Source: an uncultured Roseburia sp. (GTDB lineage Bacteria; Bacillota; Clostridia; Lachnospirales; Lachnospiraceae). Taken from it: DNA of 9,891 bases. The stretch covers positions 1-9,891 of the forward strand of contig CAMGET010000024.1 in the NCBI GenBank assembly GCA_946055175.1. Reading direction: 5' to 3'. The position numbers were made by a program, and so were the translations under genes. Below are positions 1 through 6,049 of the stretch, piece by piece. Positions within the stretch are counted from its first letter, which is position 1; each line of letters starts with the position of its first letter. The notes below the pieces were generated by a model, which was not told the DNA's origin, did no database searches, and saw only the letters and a list, made by a program, of their open reading frames with translations.

Positions 1-1579
1 ATACGCCATTATTTGCAATTGTAGCTAAAGCAGCTGTCATTTCAAGACTTGAGATACATTTTGTCATTCCTCCAAGGGCTGTGGTCAGTCGATCATCATT
101 TTCATCCAGACGTGAAAAATTCATTTTTTTCAGATAAGAAAGTCCCACCTGTGGTGTCAGTTCTTCAAAAAGCTTCCATGCAATCACATTTACCGAATTT
201 TCTACAGCAGTCTGAATCGTAATTTCGCCCAGATACGTACCGTTTGCATTCTTCGGTCCGTTTTCGATTTCCTCATCCACTACCGGTGTTTCTGCCGTAT
301 ATCCCCGTTCCAGCATAGGAGTATATACAATCAAAGGCTTTATCGCACTTCCCGGCTGTCGGAAACTCTGATAAGCGCGATTTAAGGTATAAAAAGAAAA
401 CTCCTGACTTCTTCCTCCCACAATTGCTTCCACATACCCGGTATCGTTGTTTACGCAGACCGCGGATGCCTGCAGCTTGTATACTCCTTCTTCATTTACA
501 TCCGTATCGTCCTTTAATGTTTCATCCACTGCAGCCTGTAGTTCTTCCTGCAAATTTAAGTTTAAAGAAGTATAAATCCGGTATCCTTGCGTATGAAGTC
601 GTTTTTGGCACTCATTATAAAGTTCCTCATAAGCTGCATTATATTTTTCCTCTTCATAATCACTTACAAAAACATATTGAAATACAAATCCTTCCTGCCT
701 CATCAATGCCCTTGTGGCACAATAATATGCAAAAGTCTCAATGGAATCACTTTTTGCTACGGCTGCCGGACGCTCAATTGTAATATCTTCGACAATCGCT
801 CTGGCATAGTCTAACTCTGAGATTTTTCCATCATTCAACATATTTTTTAAAATGCGGTTCCGTCTTGCCATTGTATTATCTATGCAGGTCAGCGGATCAT
901 AAATCGTCGGGTTATTCGGAATTGCACAAAGGAATGCAATCTGAGACAGGCTGAGTCTGTCTACAGGTTTATTAAAATAACCGCGGCTCGCCGCCCCGAT
1001 TCCATAATAACCATTTCCAAAATAGATATTATTAATATAAAATTCTAAGAGTTCTTCCTTCTCATATTTCTTCTCCAGTTCCCATGCAATGAAAATCTCC
1101 TGCACCTTTCTTCGCCAGTTTTTATCCTGTGTCAGAAACGTATTTCGTGCCAGCTGCATGGTAATGGTACTGCCTCCCTGAGAGAATTCTCCCGTTTCCA
1201 GTACCTCCTTTGCTGCTCGAAGCAAGGCAAGATAATCAACTCCATCGTGGCGGTAGAACTTTTTGTCCTCAATGCTGACAATTGCAGATTTCACTGCCAA
1301 CGGTATATCTTCAGACTCTACGTAAGTGGTGTCCCTGTCTCCCTTCAACCTGGAAATAACCGTACCATCTGCTGCGTATATCACGCTCGTCTGACTCAGT
1401 TTAAAGGTGTTCTCATCGGAAGTATTCACATACACCTTTGCCTGCTTTTGCATTGCACGCAAGGTATCTCCATAACGCCAGTATAAAAAGGACGCTATGA
1501 CGGTTACGGTAAGCAGCAGTAACACCGTCAGCAATCCAAAAAATTTCAGTAAAAGATGTCTCTTTTTCCGCCTCGCCAT
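1..1579 (-). CDS. Class A penicillin-binding protein (transglycosylase/transpeptidase), C-terminus cut by window edge
   Basis: This is a bifunctional peptidoglycan synthase: it polymerises lipid II into glycan strands and cross-links the stem peptides outside the membrane. 526 codons are visible; the gene continues past the left edge. A basic cytoplasmic start (MARRKKRH) is followed by one membrane anchor at about residues 9-33. The GT51 glycosyltransferase domain carries E104-D105..F108..H111..G113, with E104 the expected catalytic acid, then GGSTITMQLARN at 135-146 and the YINNIYFGNGYYGIGAAS block at about 181-198. The penicillin-binding domain shows the active-site SAIK (S411, K414) after RQPG and SVN at 462-464. 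The KTG motif should lie beyond the edge. The start is fixed by AAAGGAGGAG at 1582-1591. The gene begins 11 bases after the ATPase stop, so it is probably the third gene of that operon. I see no frameshift. The family is clear; the exact PBP1A/PBP4/PBP1F-type orthology is not. Confidence 0.95.
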   Translation of the reverse strand, partial: MARRKKRHLLLKFFGLLTVLLLLTVTVIASFLYWRYGDTLRAMQKQAKVYVNTSDENTFKLSQTSVIYAADGTVISRLKGDRDTTYVESEDIPLAVKSAIVSIEDKKFYRHDGVDYLALLRAAKEVLETGEFSQGGSTITMQLARNTFLTQDKNWRRKVQEIFIAWELEKKYEKEELLEFYINNIYFGNGYYGIGAASRGYFNKPVDRLSLSQIAFLCAIPNNPTIYDPLTCIDNTMARRNRILKNMLNDGKISELDYARAIVEDITIERPAAVAKSDSIETFAYYCATRALMRQEGFVFQYVFVSDYEEEKYNAAYEELYNECQKRLHTQGYRIYTSLNLNLQEELQAAVDETLKDDTDVNEEGVYKLQASAVCVNNDTGYVEAIVGGRSQEFSFYTLNRAYQSFRQPGSAIKPLIVYTPMLERGYTAETPVVDEEIENGPKNANGTYLGEITIQTAVENSVNVIAWKLFEELTPQVGLSYLKKMNFSRLDENDDRLTTALGGMTKCISSLEMTAALATIANNGV

Positions 1580-1593
1580 AGCTCCTCCTTTCA
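1580..1593 (-). promoter_or_regulatory. Ribosome binding site of the PBP gene overlapping the upstream stop codon
   Basis: On the minus strand the upstream ATPase gene ends in TGA (1593-1591), and the sequence runs straight into AAGGAGGAG before the PBP ATG at 1579. The last base of the stop codon is also the first base of the AAAGGAGG match. This layout favours translation of the PBP by ribosomes finishing the ATPase gene and supports one shared transcript. Confidence 0.8.
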
Positions 1594-3081
1594 CATTCGA
1601 GTCAAATGATATGGTATCTGTCCCTGTTCTAATAGCCCGCACTCACGTTTCTGGCAGGTAAAAATAAAAATCTGTTTTCCCGTTTTTGACAACGCTTTTA
1701 GTGTCTCCGCTAACCGGGTATCATCGTACATTGCAAAGGCTTCATCCAAAAAGATTGGCATATCCTCTTCCTGCATAACGACGCTGCCAACAGCCAGACG
1801 CAATGCCAGATAAATCTGTTCTAAAGTGCCTCTGCTTAATGCCTCCGGTTCCATCTCACGATTGTCTGCCACAATCCACAGTCTGCCGTCTTTTCCCAGT
1901 CTGGCGCTATCATAGGTGCCGTTCGTCAAGAGCGAAACCCACTTTGAAATCTCTGCATTTAAGTTGTCTGCCACTTCCAGATAATACTCTTCCGAAAGTC
2001 TTTCCAGTTCCATCCGCGCCAGCTCCAGTGCTTCGATATCTTGTCTTCGTTCTTCTTCCGACGCAGAAGGCAGCTCCAATTCTTCCAGTTCTTCTTTTAT
2101 ATTAACCAGTTCGTTCTCACTTTCCTGTAATCGTTCCTTCATCTGACCAAGCATTGCCTGTGCATGCGAAAGAGCTTCGTCTTTTTCCTTTCCTGCGGAT
2201 ACGACTGTCAAAAACATCGCGCCCGTCAAAAGAATTCCTGCTCCTATACTTACATACAATACTTGGCTTCTTCCTTGATTTGAGAGATAAAGCACCATGC
2301 ATACTGCTAACACAATTCCCATCAGAATGGTTCCGGCAATCCCTGTTTTAAATCTTTGCTTCCTTTTTTCCCGCCTGTCCGTTAACCTTTTCGCCAGTTC
2401 CTGCTGCTCTTCCTCAAATTTCCGTATCTGTGCACGTAATTCAGACACATTTTCTTTTATGATATCTGCTTCCACTTTACGCCTTGCAATTTTCTCTGCT
2501 TTCTCTTCCTGCCCAAGTTTTTCCTCCGCCAGTAATTCTTTTTTTCTGGCAAGCAGATTCTTTCCTGCTTCCAGCACATGGATTTTTCCATCACTTCCAG
2601 CCTCTGCTTCCGCAAGATAATTCGCTAAAAGCTCAGACATTGCATGCCCTGTCATGGCTCCTGACTGTGGAATATCATAAGTATTACCAAATTCTTCCCG
2701 TCCTATACCGCCAAGTAACATATCCAAATCGCCATAGGCAACATTAAGCTCTTCCCCATCCGCCTCATTTCTAAGATATTCGCTTTTTTCTTTTGAATAA
2801 AAATTCCGTTCCAGATAAAAGGGCTGACCGCCAACAGTAAATCGTAGTGCCCCACTATAGTAGGATGGCGCATGCCATGGTTCGTAACGCTGATAGCCAT
2901 CTTCTTTTCCTGCTCTGCCTCTGGTCTTTTCCATGCCAAAAAGCATCCCTGTCAGGAATGCATGCAAGGTCGTCTTCCCATGTTCATTTTCGCCGAAGAT
3001 AACATTGATTCCGTCTTTAAAGGTAAAATTTCTATTCTGTAATTTTCCAAAGTTAAATATTTTTGCTTCTTTTATTTGCAT
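1591..3081 (-). CDS. Short YhaN/Rad50/SbcC-like ABC-type ATPase with a central transmembrane hairpin
   Basis: 496 residues, a split SMC/Rad50-type ATPase. The N-terminal half-head has Walker A GENEHGKT at 30-37 and a likely Q-loop at Q139 (IPQSG). A charged helical stretch at about 168-245 looks like a coiled coil. Two hydrophobic segments at about 246-267 and 273-295 form a membrane hairpin where Rad50/SbcC would have a zinc hook. A second coiled coil covers about 297-370. The C-terminal half-head has the ABC signature LSRGT at 415-419 and Walker B MPIFLDE at 441-447 (E447 catalytic). No CxxC hook is present. Partnered with the metallophosphoesterase, which it overlaps by 10 bases, it matches the YhaO-YhaN pairing of Bacillus and is presumably the ATP-driven subunit of a nuclease complex held at the membrane. 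It is far shorter than typical YhaN or SbcC (about 900-1000 residues), through short arms rather than a lost head domain. It has a weak ribosome binding site, so it is probably translationally coupled. The substrate is unknown. Confidence 0.88.
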   Translation of the reverse strand: MQIKEAKIFNFGKLQNRNFTFKDGINVIFGENEHGKTTLHAFLTGMLFGMEKTRGRAGKEDGYQRYEPWHAPSYYSGALRFTVGGQPFYLERNFYSKEKSEYLRNEADGEELNVAYGDLDMLLGGIGREEFGNTYDIPQSGAMTGHAMSELLANYLAEAEAGSDGKIHVLEAGKNLLARKKELLAEEKLGQEEKAEKIARRKVEADIIKENVSELRAQIRKFEEEQQELAKRLTDRREKRKQRFKTGIAGTILMGIVLAVCMVLYLSNQGRSQVLYVSIGAGILLTGAMFLTVVSAGKEKDEALSHAQAMLGQMKERLQESENELVNIKEELEELELPSASEEERRQDIEALELARMELERLSEEYYLEVADNLNAEISKWVSLLTNGTYDSARLGKDGRLWIVADNREMEPEALSRGTLEQIYLALRLAVGSVVMQEEDMPIFLDEAFAMYDDTRLAETLKALSKTGKQIFIFTCQKRECGLLEQGQIPYHLTRM

Positions 3082-4142
3082 ATACGATGTCCCAACAGGG
3101 CATTCACCCCATATTCCAGTGCTTTCTTTGATGTCCGATTCTGTGGCAGTTTCTGCATTCTGGTAATGTATCTGCCAAGCAGAGAATCCGGCTGTTCACT
3201 TAAGATTTTGTCAAAATCATAGTCCGGCTTCAAATGCTCTGTTACATCCACAATCTGTGGAATGGCTGTCAGTCGTTCCATATCATATGCGTAATCCGGA
3301 TCCACATAGCCTTCTAAAAAAATACGGTATAGCATATAATTTTCACCACTTGCTACCAGCTTTCGGATTTCATTTTCCAACTCGTATTGTGTAGTCGCAG
3401 AAGAAACCGCCACCGTTTCATGCCGGTACTCACATTTTTTTATCGGGCAAAAATAAAGTTCCGTTTCCACATTTCTTCCATTTTTTTGGATTTCACCCAT
3501 CCAATATCCATGCGCTCCGGTATCATTGCAGTCGGTAGGTTCCAGTGCCCCTGCCATGACTGCCTTTTTCTCCACCAGTTGACCACCCTTATGAATGTGA
3601 CCGGCTGCCACATAATCGAATCCACGTCCTACTAATTCTTTGGATGAAAACGGGATGTGCCGCTCATCTTTACCATGCGCAAGTAAAATATTGATTCTGC
3701 TATGGTCCGCTATCCGGATCTGGTCATACAATCTTTCCGGCAATTCTCTATGCCAGTAGCTCATGCCATAAACTGTCACATTCTCCTCTGGAAAATCGAA
3801 TGCTGTCACTTCTTCTTTTTCAAAAAAGGAAACATTTTCCGCCCATTCAAATCCTCTGTAATACGATTTCGGCTGCATATAATCATGATTCCCCGCCATC
3901 AGAAGTACCTTCACATTTGGAATTTTCCCAAACAGATAGTTCACTTCCTTTAATTCTCTTTTTAACGGTTGTCTGTGAAACAGGTCGCCTGAAATCAGCA
4001 AAAAATCCACCTGTCTTCTCCCTGCTTCCGCAACTGTCTCTGCAAAGGTATCCCAAATACTATGTTTTCTCTTTTCGCTCCAGTCGCTTCCGGCATCCGG
4101 TGCCACACCAAGATGCACATCCGATATATGTATAAACTTCAT
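3072..4142 (-). CDS. YhaO/SbcD/Mre11-like metallophosphoesterase, probable DNA nuclease subunit
   Basis: 356 residues of the calcineurin-like metallophosphoesterase fold. The two-metal active-site motifs occur in order: D8-V-H10 (SDVHLG), G52-D53 (SGDLFHR), GNHD at 84-87, H156 in LLAHG, and GHIH at 181-184. This set and spacing is that of the Mre11/SbcD/YhaO exonuclease branch. After the catalytic domain comes a capping region of about 150 residues (from about 205) as in SbcD/YhaO. Family knowledge predicts a manganese-dependent 3'-5' exonuclease and endonuclease that works with the ATPase encoded next. The last ten bases of this gene overlap the ATPase start (ATG inside ATATGCAAATAA), which implies stoichiometric translation. 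The start at 4142 is supported by AAGGCGGG at 4148-4155 and by the immediate HISDVHLG motif. It is the first gene of the operon, after a promoter at 4175-4203. Confidence 0.92.
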   Translation of the reverse strand: MKFIHISDVHLGVAPDAGSDWSEKRKHSIWDTFAETVAEAGRRQVDFLLISGDLFHRQPLKRELKEVNYLFGKIPNVKVLLMAGNHDYMQPKSYYRGFEWAENVSFFEKEEVTAFDFPEENVTVYGMSYWHRELPERLYDQIRIADHSRINILLAHGKDERHIPFSSKELVGRGFDYVAAGHIHKGGQLVEKKAVMAGALEPTDCNDTGAHGYWMGEIQKNGRNVETELYFCPIKKCEYRHETVAVSSATTQYELENEIRKLVASGENYMLYRIFLEGYVDPDYAYDMERLTAIPQIVDVTEHLKPDYDFDKILSEQPDSLLGRYITRMQKLPQNRTSKKALEYGVNALLGHRICK

Positions 4143-4174
4143 CCAATCCCGCCTTGTATTCGAATATATGTTCT

Positions 4175-4203
4175 ATTATAACATAGGGCATCTCTATTTA
4201 CAA
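4175..4203 (-). promoter_or_regulatory. Sigma-A-type promoter of the metallophosphoesterase-ATPase-PBP operon
   Basis: On the minus strand a TTGTAA -35 (4203-4198; 4 of 6 to consensus) and a perfect TATAAT -10 (4180-4175) are separated by exactly 17 bases. Transcription would start near 4168, leaving a leader of about 25 bases that includes the AAGGCGGG ribosome binding site. It lies just beyond the spoVT terminator, so it should start an independent transcript. Confidence 0.7.
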
Positions 4204-4214
4204 ATACTCTTTTT

Positions 4215-4256
4215 GAATAAAAACGGAGCCAATATTTGTATATAATCAGCTCCGTT
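4215..4256 (-). terminator. Rho-independent terminator of spoVT
   Basis: Thirteen bases after the spoVT stop the minus strand has AACGGAGC (4256-4249) and its exact complement GCTCCGTT (4229-4222), followed by a T-rich run ending TTTATTC. The stem can be lengthened inward by two G-T and two A-T pairs, which shortens the AT-rich loop. It separates spoVT from the downstream promoter. Confidence 0.8.
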
Positions 4257-4268
4257 CCTTTCACTCTT

Positions 4269-4817
4269 TTATTGTTCCATCTGTTTTCCTAAAAATCCTG
4301 CTGCCGCCGCTGCAAGTTTTGCTTCCGAGTCCCCCATCCTTCCTTTATCATCGCGGGAGTAAAGAATCACTGCTCCGATTGCATCACCCTCACAGATAAT
4401 CGTACTGACTGCCTGCTGTCCGAAGTCCCCGGCATCATCCAGTGTAATTTTTATAAAGTCCTTTTCCTCTTTTCCTGCCATAAAGCTTTTTCTTGCACTA
4501 ATTGCCTCTTCTAACTGCTTGCTGATTGGCTTTCCCTCAAAATCCTTTCTTCCGGCTCCCGATACTGATACCACATGATCACAATCGGTGATAATCACAA
4601 GATATCCTGTTGTCTGGGAAAGGCTCTCTGCATATTCTCCTGCGAACTGTGAAAGCTCACCGATAGGGGAATATTTTTTCAAGATAATCTCCCCTTCCCG
4701 GTCCGTAAAAATTTCTAGCGGGTCACCTTCTCTAATTCTTAACGTCCTGCGGATTTCTTTCGGTATCACAATTCTTCCAAGGTCATCTATTCTTCGAACG
4801 ATTCCTGTAGCTTTCAA
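4269..4817 (-). CDS. spoVT: Stage V sporulation transcription regulator SpoVT (AbrB-type DNA-binding domain plus GAF-like domain)
   Basis: SpoVT tunes gene expression in the forespore late in sporulation and during germination. From the TTG at 4817 the product is 182 residues, close to the 178 of B. subtilis SpoVT. Residues 1-50 form the swapped-hairpin AbrB/SpoVT DNA-binding domain and are nearly identical to the Bacillus protein as I recall it (KATGIVRRIDDLG, then VIPKEIRRTLRIREGDPLEI). The rest (about 56-180) is a GAF-like regulatory domain ending AAAAGFLGKQMEQ, again a SpoVT hallmark. An in-frame ATG at 4832 would add five residues (MEEKD) but has only A/T-rich sequence in front of it. 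The TTG has GGAGG eight bases upstream and gives exactly the Bacillus N-terminus (M)KATG. A sigma-G-like promoter precedes it and a hairpin terminator follows. It indicates a spore-former. Confidence 0.95.
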   Translation of the reverse strand: MKATGIVRRIDDLGRIVIPKEIRRTLRIREGDPLEIFTDREGEIILKKYSPIGELSQFAGEYAESLSQTTGYLVIITDCDHVVSVSGAGRKDFEGKPISKQLEEAISARKSFMAGKEEKDFIKITLDDAGDFGQQAVSTIICEGDAIGAVILYSRDDKGRMGDSEAKLAAAAAGFLGKQMEQ

Positions 4818-4825
4818 GTCTTTTT

Positions 4826-4831
4826 CCTCCA
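4826..4831 (-). promoter_or_regulatory. Ribosome binding site that selects the TTG start of spoVT
   Basis: The minus strand reads ATGGAGGAAAAAGACTTG. The GGAGG core sits inside the first codons of the longer reading frame and eight bases before TTG (4817-4815). The region ahead of the upstream ATG (AAATAAATATTTAAAA) holds no purine-rich Shine-Dalgarno sequence, so initiation at TTG is the better reading. Confidence 0.7.
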
Positions 4832-4855
4832 TTTTTAAATATTTATTTGTAATTC

Positions 4856-4884
4856 TAGTATCTGTTAATGGTGGAATTTTATAC
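4856..4884 (-). promoter_or_regulatory. Candidate sigma-G (forespore) promoter of spoVT
   Basis: On the minus strand GTATA (4884-4880) fits the sigma-G -35 pattern GHATR. After 17 bases comes GATACTA (4862-4856), which differs in one base from the CATACTA form of the sigma-G -10. Transcription would begin near 4849, about 30 bases before the TTG start. B. subtilis spoVT is known to depend on sigma-G, which supports the call. The motif is short and could arise by chance in AT-rich DNA. Confidence 0.5.
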
Positions 4885-4934
4885 CTTGAAAATCAAACAG
4901 CAAAATTTTATCCTTATTTTCCATTCCGCTTCCA

Positions 4935-4945
4935 TATGTTATAGT
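4935..4945 (+). promoter_or_regulatory. Extended -10 promoter of the SDR gene
   Basis: The sequence TATGTTATAGT contains the extended -10 element TRTGN followed by TATAGT (5 of 6 to TATAAT). No good -35 is visible at 16-18 bases upstream, as is common for extended -10 promoters. Transcription would start near 4952, just before the AAGGGGG ribosome binding site. Confidence 0.5.
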
Positions 4946-4969
4946 AAAAGAAAAAAGGGGGTTTTTACT

Positions 4970-5986
4970 ATGAAAGTATTATTGATTGGAGGAACCGGAA
5001 CCATCAGCATGGCCATTACAAGGCAGTTGGCTTCCGATTCTAATTACGAATTATTTTTACTAAATCGCGGCAATCGTACTGCTGAATTACCGGAAACTGT
5101 TCATACCATTACAGCAGATATTACGGATGAATCTGATTGTTATGAGAAACTAAAAAATTTGACGTTTGATGTGGTCTGTGACTTTATTGCGTTTAAGGTC
5201 GAGCAGGTAGAACGCGACTACCGACTGTTTAAAGATAAAACGAAGCAATACATGTATATTTCTTCTGCCTCTGCCTATCAGAAACCACTGGCAAGCCACA
5301 TCATCACGGAGAGCACACCGCTTGCTAATCCATACTGGCAGTATTCCCGTGATAAGATCGCTTGTGAAGAATTTTTAATGAAAATGTATCGTGAAACTGG
5401 TTTCCCAATCACGATTATCCGTCCGAGCCACACCTATGATGAGCGTAAGGTTCCTCTTGGTGTCCATGGTAGCAAAGGAAGCTATCAGGTAATCAAACGC
5501 ATGCTTGAAGGAAAACCGGTGATTATTCACGGCGACGGAACCTCGCTTTGGACCATGACCCATAATACGGATTTTGCAAAAGGATTCATTGGTCTGATGG
5601 GGAACATTCATGCCATCGGTGAAGCCTTCCAGATTACCTCGGATGAAACACTCACCTGGAATCAGATTTATCAGTCTATCGCAGACGCATTGGACGTAGA
5701 ACTTCATGCTTGCCATGTACCATCTGTTCTTCTTGCGACGGCAAAACAATATGATTTTAAGGGAAGTTTATTAGGAGATAAAGCCAATTCGGTTATCTTT
5801 GACAACGCAAAGCTAAAACGAGCCGTACCCGGTTTTACCGCCACCACAAGATTTGATCAGGGAATCCGCCAGACCATTGCTTATATTTTAAGCCACAAGG
5901 AGTGCCAGGTCTTAGATTCGGAATTTGATGATTGGTGTGATAAGGTCATTAATACTTTTGAACAGACAAAACTGTTTTTATCCTAA
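4970..5986 (+). CDS. NAD(P)-dependent epimerase/dehydratase-family protein (extended or atypical SDR)
   Basis: 338 residues with a Rossmann fold. The nucleotide-binding turn is GGTGTIS at 7-13, and the second strand ends in LLNRG with R33, a basic residue often linked to NADP(H) preference. An acidic AD at 49-50 likely contacts the adenine. The active-site region has SSASAY at 98-103 and YSRDK at 125-129, giving Y125 and K129 of the YxxxK catalytic pair. HGDGTSLWTMTHNTDFAKG at about 187-205 matches the substrate-side segment of the epimerase/dehydratase group. The third Gly of the usual GxxGxxG turn is Ser13, a variation seen in atypical SDRs. The substrate cannot be told from sequence; a nucleotide sugar or RNA/protein binding as in CSP41-like members are both possible. 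The frame is open upstream to 4868, but ATG 4970 has AAGGGGG at about eight bases and begins directly with the Rossmann strand. It stands alone between a divergent spoVT and a convergent permease. Confidence 0.88.
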   Translation: MKVLLIGGTGTISMAITRQLASDSNYELFLLNRGNRTAELPETVHTITADITDESDCYEKLKNLTFDVVCDFIAFKVEQVERDYRLFKDKTKQYMYISSASAYQKPLASHIITESTPLANPYWQYSRDKIACEEFLMKMYRETGFPITIIRPSHTYDERKVPLGVHGSKGSYQVIKRMLEGKPVIIHGDGTSLWTMTHNTDFAKGFIGLMGNIHAIGEAFQITSDETLTWNQIYQSIADALDVELHACHVPSVLLATAKQYDFKGSLLGDKANSVIFDNAKLKRAVPGFTATTRFDQGIRQTIAYILSHKECQVLDSEFDDWCDKVINTFEQTKLFLS

Positions 5987-5994
5987 TTTTATGC

Positions 5995-6032
5995 ATAGAA
6001 AAAAGATGCCTCAATCCGGCATCTTTTTCTAT
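5995..6032. terminator. Bidirectional hairpin terminator between the SDR gene and the purine permease
   Basis: GATGCC (6005-6010) pairs with GGCATC (6018-6023) around a seven-base loop. The stem continues through A/T runs (5999-6004 with 6024-6028, one bulged base) to ATAG/CTAT. Each strand has a T run on its 3' side, so it can stop the plus-strand SDR transcript (stop codon at 5986) and the minus-strand permease transcript (stop codon at 6050). Confidence 0.85.
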
Positions 6033-6049
6033 GTTCTTTTTTACTTTTC

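Noticed and set aside
424..783. Open frames opposite the PBP gene (424-783, 587-814, 1247-1486) as genes
   Set aside because: They lie antisense within strong coding sequence, lack ribosome binding sites and show no recognisable protein features.
3072..4142. Canonical sbcD-sbcC pair
   Set aside because: The ATPase is only 496 residues, has membrane segments and no zinc hook, so the YhaO-YhaN branch fits better than SbcCD.
4868..4969. Upstream extension of the SDR frame to 4868
   Set aside because: It has no ribosome binding site, lies across both candidate promoters, and adds residues before the Rossmann strand; ATG 4970 with AAGGGGG fits the family start.
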